Assembly: GCA_000027065.2 (NCBI GenBank)
Contig: FN543094.1
Coordinates: 62,001 to 126,000, forward strand
DNA from: Cronobacter turicensis z3032
GTDB taxonomy: Bacteria; Pseudomonadota; Gammaproteobacteria; Enterobacterales; Enterobacteriaceae
Direction of reading: 5' to 3'
DNA: 64,000 nt
Shown piece after piece: positions 35,429 through 45,329 of this stretch (position 1 is its first letter; each line of letters starts with the position of its first letter). The notes under the pieces are model-generated. The model ran no database searches and was not told the DNA's origin. It saw nothing but the letters and a program-made list of their open reading frames with translations. Both the position numbers and the translations under genes were made by a program.

Positions 35429-36636
35429 ACGGTGGGCTCCTGCGGCGCGGCGCGGCGCCAGACGCCGATGCTTAACAGTAAAAACAGCGCGGCGGTGATA
35501 AAGGCGGCAGCGATAAGCATCTGCTCGCCGAACCAGAGAGAAATCACCGGCACCAGCAGGGCGCTTACGCCATACCCGAGCGTATGGCTGGTGGCGATAA
35601 CGCCCGCGCCTTTGCCGGTGGTAAGCCGGTCGTTAAGCAACACCTGATAGCCAGGCGTCGCCATCGCGGCGCCGAAAGAGGTTATCGCGATACCGGCGTA
35701 AAAGGTGACCAGCCCCGGCAGGATCATCAGCAGCAGACCAGTTGCCATCAGCGCCGCCGCCGCCATCAGCAGCGCGCGCGGCTGAAGGCGCTGTGGGCGC
35801 ACCACCAGGAACTGCGCCAGCAGCGTACTCGCCGCCGCCAGGCTTAGCAGCAGCGCCACGTGATGGCTGACGGCGCGGAGATCGCCATGAAACAGCGGGC
35901 GCAGATGCGGCGACAGGCCGAGCTGCATCAGGCTGACCGCGGCGGCCAGCAGCAGCGCGAGCGCAAGGAAGGGCAGCATATCCGCACGCAGGCGCGTCGA
36001 CTGGCGCGCCACGGGCGCAAGCGGCGGATCGTTATGCTGGCGCGCCACCAGCAGCAGCGCGATAAAGGGCGCGAGCGCCATCAGCCAGAGCGGCATTTGC
36101 GGGTGAACGCTTAACGCGGCGGCCGCCAGCGGCGGGCCGATAAGACGCCCGCAGCTCAGGCCGGAACTGATGGAGGCAAGCGCCGCGAGCCGGTGCTCCA
36201 TGCCCGCCCGCTGCATGGCCCACGTCTGGGCGGCAGGCACCATGCCGGAGACCGTCAGGCCGTAGAGCGCACGCGAGATAATCAGCCCGGCGAGCCCCAG
36301 GGACACGCCGACCACGCCGCGCGCCATTCCCCAGACCACCAGCGCCATCACGGCGAAACTCAGCAGATAACCGCCGAGCGCCGCCGCCACCACAAATTTA
36401 CAGCCGCGCACTTCCGTCTGCCGTCCCCACCAGGGCGATCCGGGCAGAAATAGCATCGAACCGAACATCAGCAGTCCGGCCCAGACGGAGAGCGACAGCC
36501 CCGTCATCTGTACCAGTTGCGGCAATACCACGAGCAAACCGTTCTGCCCGATCCCGAGCAGACCCGCGCACAGCGCCAGCGGCCAGAGCGATTGTCCTGT
36601 GCGGCGGGCGTGTACGGCGTGAGAAGAAGCATCCAT
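35425..36636 (-). CDS. shiF: MFS transporter, ShiF-type siderophore exporter candidate
   Basis: A 403-residue major-facilitator protein with 12 predicted membrane helices. The loop between helices 2 and 3 carries the MFS signature in the form GSPWWGRQTEVRG. In Shigella and pathogenic E. coli, shiF lies divergent to iucA exactly as here and is thought to export aerobactin. The upstream 135 bases hold the Fur box that probably controls both directions. Specific substrate is inferred from context. Confidence 0.85.
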   Translation of the reverse strand: MDASSHAVHARRTGQSLWPLALCAGLLGIGQNGLLVVLPQLVQMTGLSLSVWAGLLMFGSMLFLPGSPWWGRQTEVRGCKFVVAAALGGYLLSFAVMALVVWGMARGVVGVSLGLAGLIISRALYGLTVSGMVPAAQTWAMQRAGMEHRLAALASISSGLSCGRLIGPPLAAAALSVHPQMPLWLMALAPFIALLLVARQHNDPPLAPVARQSTRLRADMLPFLALALLLAAAVSLMQLGLSPHLRPLFHGDLRAVSHHVALLLSLAAASTLLAQFLVVRPQRLQPRALLMAAAALMATGLLLMILPGLVTFYAGIAITSFGAAMATPGYQVLLNDRLTTGKGAGVIATSHTLGYGVSALLVPVISLWFGEQMLIAAAFITAALFLLLSIGVWRRAAPQEPTV

Positions 36637-36733
36637 AAGCAGGTAAATATATTGTCAATAAAGATGAGGAAATTATGAAATTAATGAAAACAAATATTGC
36701 AAAAATAGTTGCCACTGTAAATAGAATCCCTAT

Positions 36734-36752
36734 CATAACGATAATCATTATC
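36734..36752. promoter_or_regulatory. Fur box between shiF and iucA
   Basis: CATAACGATAATCATTATC matches the 19-base Fur consensus GATAATGATAATCATTATC at 17 positions. It lies 20 bases ahead of the iucA start, and about 100 bases from shiF, so iron should repress the siderophore operon and probably the divergent unit. Confidence 0.88.
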
Positions 36753-36771
36753 AACAAAGGATGTGTTTGTT

Positions 36772-38520
36772 ATGGTTTCCCTGCCCCGCCCTGCCGCGAC
36801 TGACGTTGCGGCTCAGTGTTTTCTTAACGCGCTGCTGCGTGAAACCCGGGACTGGCAGCTGGTTCCTGGCGCATTACCGCAGGAGCCGGCGCAGATCCAT
36901 TTACCGCTCTCCGATACGCAGGCAATCCGCATTGCGCTGCGCTATTTCTCCCCGACGCAACACCATCAGTATCAGTTCCCGGCAATGCGAGTGGCAAGCG
37001 ATGAAGATAGCTGCGAGCCCATTGATTTTGAACAGCTTGTCGAGCTGATTCTGGCGAAACCGTCCGTAAAAGGCGAACTTGCCGATGACGTGCTGGCCCG
37101 CTTTGCGCGCCGCGTGCAGGAGAGCCACCGCCATACCTGGCAGGCCATTGAACTGCGTCACGACTGGGCTGCGCTGCGCGCGAAGCCGCTGAACTTCGCC
37201 GAGGCGGAACAGGCGCTGCTGGTCGGCCATGCATTTCACCCGGCGCCCAAATCGCACGAGCCGTTTGATGAGACCGAAGCGCGGCGTTATCTGCCCGATT
37301 TCGCGCCACGTTTTCCGCTGCGCTGGTTCGCGGTAAATAAAGCCTGTGTGGCGGGCGAAAGCCTGGGGGTAGATCTGCGCACCCGCCTGCTGCGTTTCGC
37401 CGCGCAGAGCGCGCCTGTGCTGCTCGAACATTTTACTGATACGCGCTGGCTGGTGCCGATGCACCCGTGGCAGGCGGCGTATCTGCTCACGCAACCGTGG
37501 TGTCAGGCGCTGGTGGAAAAGGGCGAGCTTATCGATCTGGGCGAGGCGGGCGCGCCGTGGCTGCCGACCAGTTCTTCGCGTTCGCTCTACAGCGAAACCA
37601 ATAACGACATGATCAAATTCTCGCTCAGCGTGCGTCTCACCAACTCAGTACGCACGCTGTCGGTGAAAGAAGTGAAACGCGGAATGCGTCTGGCGCGCCT
37701 GGCGCAGACCAGCCGCTGGCAGGCCTTACAGGCGCGCTACCCGACGATGCGCGTGATGCAGGAAGATGGCTGGGTGGGCCTGCGCGACGCAGAGGGAAAC
37801 ATTCAGGAAGAGAGCCTGATGGCGCTGCGCGTCAATCTGCTGTTCGATACGCCACAGACCCAGACCAACGTGCTGGTGAGCCTGACCCAGGCTGCGCCGG
37901 ACGGCGGCGACAGCCTGCTGGCCTGCGCCGTGCGTCGTCTCAGCGAGCGCCTCAGCCTGCCGCTGGCGCAGGCGGCGCGCTGTTGGGTGCAGGCGTACTG
38001 CGAACGCATTCTGCTGCCGCTCTTCAGCGCCGAAGCCGATTACGGTCTGGTGCTGCTGGCGCATCAGCAAAACATTCTGGTGGAGATGCAGCAGGATCTG
38101 CCGGTGGGCCTGATTTATCGCGACTGTCAGGGCAGCGGTTTTACCGATGGCGCGCTGCTGTGGCTTGCGGAAGCCGGCGAGCCGGAAGCGGAAAACCGCT
38201 TCAGCGAAGCTCAGCTGCTGCGCTACTTCCCGTATTACCTGCTGGTGAACTCCACGCTTGCGATAACCGCCGCCCTCGGCGCCGCCGGGTTCGAGCGCGA
38301 AGAAAACCTGATGGCGCTGGTGCGTGACGCGCTCGCGCAACTGCGCGCTACCGCCCGCGATACCCGCTGCCTCGATTACGTGCTGGAGAGCCGCCACTGG
38401 AACTGCAAGGGCAACTTCTTCTGCTATCTGCACGATCACAACGAAAACACCATCGTCGATCCGGCGGTCATCTACTTCAACTTCGACAATCCGTTTGCAG
38501 GGAGCACGCATGATGCCTGA
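36772..38520 (+). CDS. iucA: Aerobactin synthase subunit IucA (NIS synthetase)
   Basis: A 582-residue NRPS-independent siderophore synthetase that joins citrate to the first N6-acetyl-N6-hydroxylysine. ATDVAAQCFLNALLRETRDWQLVPG at the N terminus is nearly that of E. coli IucA, and the core motifs MHPWQ, PTSSSRSLY, KFSLSVRLTNSVRTL and the late RDCQGSGF with KGNFFCYLHDHNEN are in place. The ATG at 36772 is in the family frame; an ATG at 36761 is in another frame. First gene of iucABCD-iutA, with the Fur box just upstream. Confidence 0.95.
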   Translation: MVSLPRPAATDVAAQCFLNALLRETRDWQLVPGALPQEPAQIHLPLSDTQAIRIALRYFSPTQHHQYQFPAMRVASDEDSCEPIDFEQLVELILAKPSVKGELADDVLARFARRVQESHRHTWQAIELRHDWAALRAKPLNFAEAEQALLVGHAFHPAPKSHEPFDETEARRYLPDFAPRFPLRWFAVNKACVAGESLGVDLRTRLLRFAAQSAPVLLEHFTDTRWLVPMHPWQAAYLLTQPWCQALVEKGELIDLGEAGAPWLPTSSSRSLYSETNNDMIKFSLSVRLTNSVRTLSVKEVKRGMRLARLAQTSRWQALQARYPTMRVMQEDGWVGLRDAEGNIQEESLMALRVNLLFDTPQTQTNVLVSLTQAAPDGGDSLLACAVRRLSERLSLPLAQAARCWVQAYCERILLPLFSAEADYGLVLLAHQQNILVEMQQDLPVGLIYRDCQGSGFTDGALLWLAEAGEPEAENRFSEAQLLRYFPYYLLVNSTLAITAALGAAGFEREENLMALVRDALAQLRATARDTRCLDYVLESRHWNCKGNFFCYLHDHNENTIVDPAVIYFNFDNPFAGSTHDA

Positions 38521-39460
38521 AGCCAGCATTATTCATGACGGTTACGGTTTTCGCTGCGCGAAGCGCGATCTGGCGCTGCCACTGGCCCTCGGGCTCGACG
38601 GCAGCGCGGTACTGAATCATCCGGGCGCGCTGGCGGAAGGGTGGCTGACCGCCGCTCTCGATCAATTATTTGTCGCGGCGCCCACATTAACGGGCATTAC
38701 GCTGCCGTGGGCGCAGTGGCGCGATGAGCCGCAGGCGCAGGCGCTGTTTGACGCGGTGCAGTGCGATTACCTGGCCCGCGACACGTTCTGGCAGCTGCCG
38801 CTGTGGCTGCGCGGCGAACGCATTGCGGCGCGTGCGGGAATACAGTTTGACGAGACGCGCCAGCTCGCCTTCCCGGCGCGGCCGCCGCGCCCGCAGGGCG
38901 AGGTCTATCGTCGCTACGATCCGCAAGTCAAGCGCACGCTCAGCTTCCGCGTGGCGGATGTGGCGCTGGATGGCGAGCGCTTCACCCGCTGGATGAACGC
39001 GCCGCGCGTGAATGCTTTCTGGGAGATGGCCGGGCCGCAGGCGGAGCAGGAAAAATATCTGCGTAAACAGCTCGACGCCACGTACTGCTATCCGCTGATT
39101 GGCTGCTTTGATGATGAGCCTTTCGGCTATTTCGAAATCTACTGGGCGCCGGAAGACCGTATTGGTCGCCACTACCGCTGGCAGCCGTTCGATCGCGGGC
39201 TGCATATGCTGGTGGGCGAAGAGCAGTGGCGCGGCGCGCAGTACATCCGCAGCTGGCTGCGCGGCCTGAGCCATTATCTGTGGCTGGACGAGCCGCGCAC
39301 GCAGCGTCTGGTGGCGGAACCGCGCTTCGATAATCAGCGCCTGTTCCGCCATCTGCCGGTCGCTGGTTTTGAGACCGTGAAAGAGTTCGATTTCCCGCAC
39401 AAGCGCTCGCGACTGGTAATGAGCGAGCGCAGCCGTTTCTTCAGCGAGGTGGGATTATGA
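38510..39460 (+). CDS. iucB: N6-hydroxylysine O-acetyltransferase
   Basis: A 316-residue GNAT-type acetyltransferase that acetylates N6-hydroxylysine using acetyl-CoA. The N terminus (IIHDGYGFRCAKRDL) and the conserved block FPARPPRPQGEVYRRYDP, then DDEPFGYFEIYWAPEDRIGRHY, written with its key residues, match E. coli IucB, as does the FPHKRSRLVM ending. Start: ATG at 38510 or 38513, both behind GGGAG (38500-38504) and overlapping the end of iucA by about 10 bases. Coupled translation is likely. Confidence 0.94.
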   Translation: MMPEASIIHDGYGFRCAKRDLALPLALGLDGSAVLNHPGALAEGWLTAALDQLFVAAPTLTGITLPWAQWRDEPQAQALFDAVQCDYLARDTFWQLPLWLRGERIAARAGIQFDETRQLAFPARPPRPQGEVYRRYDPQVKRTLSFRVADVALDGERFTRWMNAPRVNAFWEMAGPQAEQEKYLRKQLDATYCYPLIGCFDDEPFGYFEIYWAPEDRIGRHYRWQPFDRGLHMLVGEEQWRGAQYIRSWLRGLSHYLWLDEPRTQRLVAEPRFDNQRLFRHLPVAGFETVKEFDFPHKRSRLVMSERSRFFSEVGL

Positions 39461-41202
39461 CGCCGGAACGGTGGGATCGCGTAAACCGCGAGATGGTGGC
39501 GAAAATTCTCGCCGAGCTGGAGTATGAACGCACGCTGACGGCGCAGGAAATCGGTGCTGGGCGCTGGGCCATCGCGCTCGGCAATGAGACCTGGACGTTT
39601 GACGCGAAGCGCGGCATCTGGGGCTGGCTGCATATCAACCCGGCGACGCTCGCGAACGAGAGCGGCAGCGCCATTGAGGCCGAAAGCGCCCTGCGTCAGC
39701 TGGCCGTGGTGCTGAAGATGAGCGACGCGCAGACAGCGGAGCATCTCGAAGATCTCTACGCCACGCTCAGGGGCGATCTGCAGCTGCTCCAGGCGCGTGA
39801 GGGTCTGGACGCCGACGCGCTCATCGATATGGATCCGGATGAGCTGCAGTGCCTGATGTCAGGCCATCCGAAATTTATCTTTAACAAAGGGCGTCGCGGC
39901 TGGGGGCTGGATGCGCTGAAGGCTTACGCGCCGGAATACCGTGGCCGGTTTCGCCTGCACTGGGTGGCGGTCCGTCGCGACCTGATGGTCTGGAGCAGCG
40001 ACGCTGACTGCGACATCAATAACCTGCTGGCAAGCGCCATGGACGACGGCGAACGTCAGCGGTTTACCCGCTACTGGCAGGCGCTGCATCTGGATGAGAA
40101 CTGGCTGCCGGTGCCGCTGCATCCGTGGCAGTGGCAGCAGAAAATCGCCCTGCATTTTCTGCCGCAGCTGGCGCGCGGCGAGATTATCGATCTCGGCGTG
40201 TTTGGCGATGAGTATATCGCCCAGCAGTCGCTGCGTACGCTGACCAACGTCAGCCGTCGTTCGTCGTTTGATATCAAACTGCCGCTCACCATCTACAACA
40301 CCTCCTGCTACCGCGGCATTCCGGGCAAGTACATTGCCGCCGGGCCGCTCGCCTCGCGCTGGCTGCAACAGCAGTTCGCTGGCGATAAAACGCTGCTGGC
40401 CCTCGGCGCGCAGATCCTCGGCGAGCCTGCTGCCGGTTACGTGACGCACACCGGCTACGCCGCGCTGAAAACCGCGCCCTATCGCTATCAGGAGATGTTT
40501 GGCGTTATCTGGCGTGAGAACCCGTCCTGCTGGCTTAAAACTGGCGAGCAGGCCGTGCTGATGGCGGCGCTGATGGAAACGGACAACACAGGTCGTCCCC
40601 TGATTGACGCGTGGATCGCGCGCTCGGGGTTAAGCGCTGAGGCGTGGCTGACGCAGCTCTTTCGCGTGGTCGTCATTCCGTTTTATCACCTGCTGTGCCG
40701 GTACGGCGTGGCGCTTATCGCCCACGGCCAGAATGTGACGCTGGTAATGAAAGACCATGTGCCGCAGCGCATTCTGCTGAAGGATTTCCAGGGCGATATG
40801 CGTCTCGTGGATGAAACATTTCCTGAAATGGAGAGCCTGCCGGAGCCGGTAAAAGCCGTGACCGCGCGTCTCGGCGCGGATTACATCATTCATGATTTAC
40901 AGACCGGGCATTTTGTCACCGTTCTGCGTTTTGTCTCACGGCTGACCGAACAGTGCGGCGTCAGCGAAACCCGGTTCTACCGTCTGCTGGCCGACGTATT
41001 GCAGGACTATATGGCCGCGCACCCGGAGATGACAGCGCGCTTCGCGCTGTTTGATCTGTTCAAACCGCAAATCATTCGCGTGGTGCTGAACCCGGTCAAA
41101 CTCACGTTCGCAGAGCATGACGGCGGCAGCCGCATGTTACCCAATTACCTTACCGATCTTGATAACCCGCTGTATCGGGTCACCAGGGAGACCGCATCAT
41201 GA
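39457..41202 (+). CDS. iucC: Aerobactin synthase subunit IucC (NIS synthetase)
   Basis: A 581-residue NIS synthetase that adds the second hydroxamate to the citrate intermediate, completing aerobactin. Motifs: GHPKFIFNKGRRGWG, LHPWQWQ, TNVSRRSSFDIKLPLTIYN, RILLKDFQGDM. ATGA overlap with iucB. Full length for the family. Confidence 0.95.
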   Translation: MTPERWDRVNREMVAKILAELEYERTLTAQEIGAGRWAIALGNETWTFDAKRGIWGWLHINPATLANESGSAIEAESALRQLAVVLKMSDAQTAEHLEDLYATLRGDLQLLQAREGLDADALIDMDPDELQCLMSGHPKFIFNKGRRGWGLDALKAYAPEYRGRFRLHWVAVRRDLMVWSSDADCDINNLLASAMDDGERQRFTRYWQALHLDENWLPVPLHPWQWQQKIALHFLPQLARGEIIDLGVFGDEYIAQQSLRTLTNVSRRSSFDIKLPLTIYNTSCYRGIPGKYIAAGPLASRWLQQQFAGDKTLLALGAQILGEPAAGYVTHTGYAALKTAPYRYQEMFGVIWRENPSCWLKTGEQAVLMAALMETDNTGRPLIDAWIARSGLSAEAWLTQLFRVVVIPFYHLLCRYGVALIAHGQNVTLVMKDHVPQRILLKDFQGDMRLVDETFPEMESLPEPVKAVTARLGADYIIHDLQTGHFVTVLRFVSRLTEQCGVSETRFYRLLADVLQDYMAAHPEMTARFALFDLFKPQIIRVVLNPVKLTFAEHDGGSRMLPNYLTDLDNPLYRVTRETAS

Positions 41203-42521
41203 AAACGTACGATTTCATCGGCATTGGCATCGGCCCGTTTAATCTCAGCATCGCCGCGCTCGCCGAAGGGCTTGACGGCTTCAGCTCGCTGTTCCTTGAA
41301 CGCAAACCGCATTTCTCCTGGCATCCGGGCATGATGGTGCCGGACTGCCACATGCAGACCAGTTTCCTGAAAGATCTGGTCAGCGCGGTGGAGCCAACTA
41401 ACCGCTACAGTTTTCTGAACTACCTGGTGCAGCGTAAAAAGTTCTACCGCTTCCTGACCACCGAGCAGCGCACGGTATCCCGTGAAGAGTTTGCCGATTA
41501 CCTCTGCTGGGCGGCGGACAACCTGAGCAATCTGTCGTTCAGCCAGCAGGTGCAGCAGGTGAGCTTTAACGAGGCCAGCGGGCTGTTTGAAGTGGTGACC
41601 CAGCGCGATCGCTTCTTCGCGCGCCACGTCTGCATGGGCATCGGCAAGCAGGTCAACCTGCCCGATTGCGTGCCTGCGCAAAACGACCAATGCTTCCACG
41701 CCAGCGAAATGATGCTGCGCACGCCGTCGCTTGCCGGGAAGCGCGTTACGGTCGTCGGCGGGGGCCAGAGCGGCGCCGATCTGTTTTTAAATATTTTCCG
41801 CGGCGAGTGGGGCCAGCCCGCGGCGCTGAACTGGGTGTCGCGCCGCAACAATTACAACGCGCTCGATGAAGCCGCGTTCGCGAACGAGTATTTCACGCCG
41901 GAATATCTGGAGAGCTTCGCCCGGCTTGATGAGAAAACGCGTTGCGACCTGCTCGCGGAGCAGAAGATGACATCGGACGGCGTCACCTGCGAATCGCTGC
42001 TCGCTATCTACCGCGCCATGTACCACCGCTTTGAGGTGCTGGGTGAAAAACCCTGGGCGCATCTGCTGCCGTCGCGCTCGGTCACCCGCGTAACGCCACA
42101 GGCGCAGGGCCAGCGTCTGTCGCTGCGTCATCATCTGGACGGCGGTCAGGAAACCCTCGAAGCCGATGTGGTGATTTTCGCGACCGGCTATCGCCCTGCC
42201 CGACCGGCATTTCTCGCGCCGCTGGCGCATCGTCTGCAACTGGATGAGCGCGAAGGCTTCCGGGTTAATACCAACTTTACGCTGGAGTGGGACGGCCCCG
42301 ACGCGAGTCACCTTTTTGCCGTGAATGCCGGTATGCACAGCCTCGGCATTGCGGAACCCCAGCTCAGCCTGATGGCCTGGCGGGCCGCGCGCATTCTCAA
42401 TGTGGCGCACCCTGACGAGCCGTTTGACCTGAGCACCACGCCTGGCGTGATCCAGTGGCTTTCCCGGCCAGACACGGTCACCCGCCAGATTACTCAACCT
42501 GTAAACAGCACTGACTACTAA
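41199..42521 (+). CDS. iucD: L-lysine 6-monooxygenase
   Basis: A 440-residue FAD- and NADPH-dependent hydroxylase that makes N6-hydroxylysine, the first step of aerobactin synthesis. The FAD site is GIGIGPFNLSIAALAEG at the N terminus; the substrate/flavin region has FSWHPGMMVPDCHMQTSFLKDL; the NADPH fold is VVGGGQSGADLFLN near residues 186-199; the late ATGYRP motif is intact. ATGA overlap with iucC. Membrane-associated in other bacteria. Confidence 0.95.
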   Translation: MKTYDFIGIGIGPFNLSIAALAEGLDGFSSLFLERKPHFSWHPGMMVPDCHMQTSFLKDLVSAVEPTNRYSFLNYLVQRKKFYRFLTTEQRTVSREEFADYLCWAADNLSNLSFSQQVQQVSFNEASGLFEVVTQRDRFFARHVCMGIGKQVNLPDCVPAQNDQCFHASEMMLRTPSLAGKRVTVVGGGQSGADLFLNIFRGEWGQPAALNWVSRRNNYNALDEAAFANEYFTPEYLESFARLDEKTRCDLLAEQKMTSDGVTCESLLAIYRAMYHRFEVLGEKPWAHLLPSRSVTRVTPQAQGQRLSLRHHLDGGQETLEADVVIFATGYRPARPAFLAPLAHRLQLDEREGFRVNTNFTLEWDGPDASHLFAVNAGMHSLGIAEPQLSLMAWRAARILNVAHPDEPFDLSTTPGVIQWLSRPDTVTRQITQPVNSTDY

Positions 42522-42545
42522 CACACTCTCAGGAACACCATAACA

Positions 42546-44741
42546 ATGAAGCGCCATCATCTTTGGGTTTTGAATCCTTGTTTACTTGCCATGCTTTCCG
42601 CCTCCGCCTGGGGGGCGCCGCAAAAAGAAGAGACGCTGGTGGTTGCCGCCAGTCGTACCGGACACAGCGCTGCGGATATGGCACAGACCACGTGGGTTAT
42701 CGAACAGGCTGACATTGAGCAGCAGGTTCAGGGCGGTAAAGAGTTAAAAGAAATTCTGGCGCAGCTGATCCCCGGTATGGATGTCAGCAGCCAGGGGCGC
42801 ACCAACTACGGCATGAATATGCGAGGTCGCTCCATGATGGTGATGGTGGACGGCGTGCGGATGAACTCCTCGCGAAGCGACAGTCGCCAGCTGGACTCCA
42901 TCGATCCGTTTAATATCGAGCGCATCGAAGTTATCTCCGGCGCCACCTCGCTTTACGGCGGCGGCAGCACCGGCGGTCTTATCAATATCGTGACCAAAAA
43001 AGGGCAGCCTGAGACGCAGGTGGAGTTCCAGACCAGCGCGAAAAGCGGCTTTAATAGCCATAACGATCATGACGAGAACATGGCGGCGGCGGTGAGCGGC
43101 GGGAATGACAACGCCTCGGGGCGCCTGTCCGTCGCCTATCAGCGTTTTGGTGGCTGGTATGACGGCAATGGTGATGAAGCTATTATCGATAACACCCAGA
43201 CCGGCCTTCAGTATTCTGATCGCCTGGACGTCATGGGTACTGGTACGCTGAATATTGATGACCACCAGCAGCTGCAACTGACCACGCAGTATTACAAAAG
43301 CGAGTCAGATGGTAAGCATGGCCTGTTCCTGGGCGAGAATTTTTCAGCGGTGACCGGCAACGGTACGGCCTACAACAAAGGCAATCTGGATTCCGATCGC
43401 CTGCCGGGTACCGAGCGTCATCTGATTAACCTCCAGTATTCCAATTCCGATGCCTGGGGCCAGGATCTGGTCGCGCAGATTTACTATCGCGATGAGAGCC
43501 TGACCTATTACCCGTTCCCGACGCTGAACGTTGATAAAACGCGGGTGACCAGTATTGGCGCCTCGCAGCAGAAAACGGATTTCTGGGGCGGCAAACTGAC
43601 CGTAAACAGCACACCGCTGGATGCCCTTTCTCTCACCTATGGCGTCGATGCCGAGCATGAAACGTTTAATGCCAACCAGCAGTTTTTCGATCTGAACAAA
43701 GCCGCTGCCAGCGGGGGGATGAAGCTGGATAACGCCTATAACGTCGGGCGTTATCCGGATTACAGCATTACCAACCTGGCGCCGTTCCTCCAGGCGAGTT
43801 ATGACATCGACGCGATCACCTTAAGCGGCGGCGTGCGCTATCAGTACACCGAAAATAAGGTGGATGATTTTGTCGGCTACACCCAACAGCAAAATATCGC
43901 CACCGGTAAAGCCACCTCCGCCGACGCCGTGCCGGGCGGTAAAACGGATTACAACAATCTGCTGTTTAACGCCGGGATCCTGGGCCATCTGAGTGAACGC
44001 CAGCAGCTGTGGTTTAACTTTTCGCAGGGCTTCGAACTGCCGGATCTCGCAAAATATTATGGCTCCGGCACCTATCGTCTTGAGAATGGTCACTACCGTC
44101 TGCTTAAGAGCGTGAACGTAAATGACTCACGTCTCGATGGCATTAAAGTCGACAGCTATGAACTGGGCTGGCGTTATACCGGCGATAGTCTGCGTACCCA
44201 GCTCGCGGCGTATTACTCGGTTTCTGATAAAACCATCAACATTAACAAAACCGACATGACCATCACCCTCGATGACGACAAACGTCGCATCTATGGTGTG
44301 GAAGGTCAGGTGGATTACTTCTTCAGCGACAGCGACTGGAGCACCGGCGCAAACTTTAACGCCATCAAATCAGAAACCCGCGTGGACGGCGACTGGAAAA
44401 AGCTGACGGTCGACAGCGCCAGCCCGTCGAAGGTCAGCGCGTGGGTTAACTGGGCACCGGATAACTGGACGCTGCGCCTGCAAAGCACCCAGACTTTCGA
44501 TGTCTCTGATGATGCCGGTAAGAAAATCGATGGCTATAACACCATGGACTTTATCGGCAGTTATGCGCTCCCGGTCGGCAAAATCGCCTTCAGTGTGGAA
44601 AACCTGCTGGATGAAGATTACACGACGGTCTGGGGGCAGCGTGCGCCAGGACTCTACAGCCCGACCTATGGCTCACCCGATCTCTACACTTACAAAGGCC
44701 GCGGCCGGACGTTCGGTCTGAACTACTCCGTTCTGTTCTGA
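42546..44741 (+). CDS. iutA: TonB-dependent ferric aerobactin receptor
   Basis: A 731-residue outer-membrane receptor. The signal peptide ends at ASAWG-A (about residue 24); the TonB box is EETLVVAAS just after it. The plug domain has GMNMRGRSMMVMVDGVRMNSSR and SGATSLYGGGSTGGLINIVTKKG (given by its key residues), and the 22-strand barrel ends in LNYSVLF with C-terminal Phe. It follows iucD by 24 bases with AGGAACACC ahead of the ATG, so it is the last gene of the operon. It imports ferric aerobactin with TonB-ExbBD energy. Confidence 0.95.
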   Translation: MKRHHLWVLNPCLLAMLSASAWGAPQKEETLVVAASRTGHSAADMAQTTWVIEQADIEQQVQGGKELKEILAQLIPGMDVSSQGRTNYGMNMRGRSMMVMVDGVRMNSSRSDSRQLDSIDPFNIERIEVISGATSLYGGGSTGGLINIVTKKGQPETQVEFQTSAKSGFNSHNDHDENMAAAVSGGNDNASGRLSVAYQRFGGWYDGNGDEAIIDNTQTGLQYSDRLDVMGTGTLNIDDHQQLQLTTQYYKSESDGKHGLFLGENFSAVTGNGTAYNKGNLDSDRLPGTERHLINLQYSNSDAWGQDLVAQIYYRDESLTYYPFPTLNVDKTRVTSIGASQQKTDFWGGKLTVNSTPLDALSLTYGVDAEHETFNANQQFFDLNKAAASGGMKLDNAYNVGRYPDYSITNLAPFLQASYDIDAITLSGGVRYQYTENKVDDFVGYTQQQNIATGKATSADAVPGGKTDYNNLLFNAGILGHLSERQQLWFNFSQGFELPDLAKYYGSGTYRLENGHYRLLKSVNVNDSRLDGIKVDSYELGWRYTGDSLRTQLAAYYSVSDKTININKTDMTITLDDDKRRIYGVEGQVDYFFSDSDWSTGANFNAIKSETRVDGDWKKLTVDSASPSKVSAWVNWAPDNWTLRLQSTQTFDVSDDAGKKIDGYNTMDFIGSYALPVGKIAFSVENLLDEDYTTVWGQRAPGLYSPTYGSPDLYTYKGRGRTFGLNYSVLF

Positions 44742-44756
44742 TTGCTGCAACACGAT

Positions 44757-44784
44757 AAAGGCTGCCTGAGGGCGGCCTTTTTTA
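44757..44784 (+). terminator. Terminator of iucABCD-iutA
   Basis: AAAGGCTGCC TGAG GGCGGCCTTT followed by TTTA; 10-base stem with one G-T pair, 15 bases after the iutA stop. Confidence 0.85.
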
Positions 44785-45069
44785 TTGCCTGATTCTGAAG
44801 ATGTCTCGCATAACCGCGGCAATACGATGGCGCTCGCCGTAGTGGATACGTTCCAGCCGCGCTGGTTTTGCGTTTAACGCGCTCAAAGAGAAAACCAGTA
44901 CCGCCTCTACACTGGTACATAATGCGCCGCAGAGCCGCTCATAACGATGCCGGGAATGAAAAAACAGCGTTATGTCATGTATCCGGCATTACTGCAAAAG
45001 CACTGGCCTGCTGAACACATGTTGTGTTGCGTAATCCGGGAAAATAGTAATGGAACGCAGCCTGAAAAG
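44785..45069. other. Intergenic stretch before parS
   Basis: About 285 bases without a supportable gene. A short leftward open stretch ending at 44782 has no start codon or ribosome site. Confidence 0.35.
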
Positions 45070-45073
45070 CGGC

Positions 45074-45306
45074 GATTTCAGCGTGAAATTTTCCATTTAA
45101 ATCTATAAACATCAATAACTTAAATATAAAATCAGCGTGGCGAAACCCGTGAAATTTCATTGTGTAACGGGCCATCATCAGACGGAACATCCACTGTAGA
45201 GAGTAAAGGAGAGGGAACGCTTTAACGAAAGGAAAGGGGAAGCTGGCGATTTCACCGTGAAATCCGTCCAGGAAAAAACGGTATTTCAGGGCGTTAACGG
45301 TGAAAT
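45074..45306. promoter_or_regulatory. Candidate partition site parS (ParB boxes)
   Basis: Downstream of parB, as in P1, are four ATTTCA/TGAAAT elements: GATTTCA-GCG-TGAAATT at 45074-45090, GTGAAATTTCAT at 45149-45160, the near-perfect palindrome GATTTCACCGTGAAATC at 45248-45264, and ATTTCA with TGAAAT 12 bases apart at 45283-45306. P1 ParB recognises ATTTCA-type heptamer boxes in parS, so this is the likely centromere. Box-B type hexamers and an IHF site were not identified. Confidence 0.7.
45188..45207 (+). repeat. Isolated RepFIB-type iteron inside the parS region
   Basis: The core ATCCACTGTAGAGAGT is of the same kind as the repeats around repA, which lie 2.7 kb or more away. It could bind the initiator and link copy control or plasmid pairing to partition. 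Confidence 0.7.
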
Positions 45307-45329
45307 CACCACGGCGGGCAGATGCCCGC

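Noticed and set aside
44782..44990. Leftward open stretch of about 65 codons with protein-like composition after iutA
   Set aside because: No start codon at its beginning, no ribosome site, and it overlaps the iutA terminator; at most a remnant.
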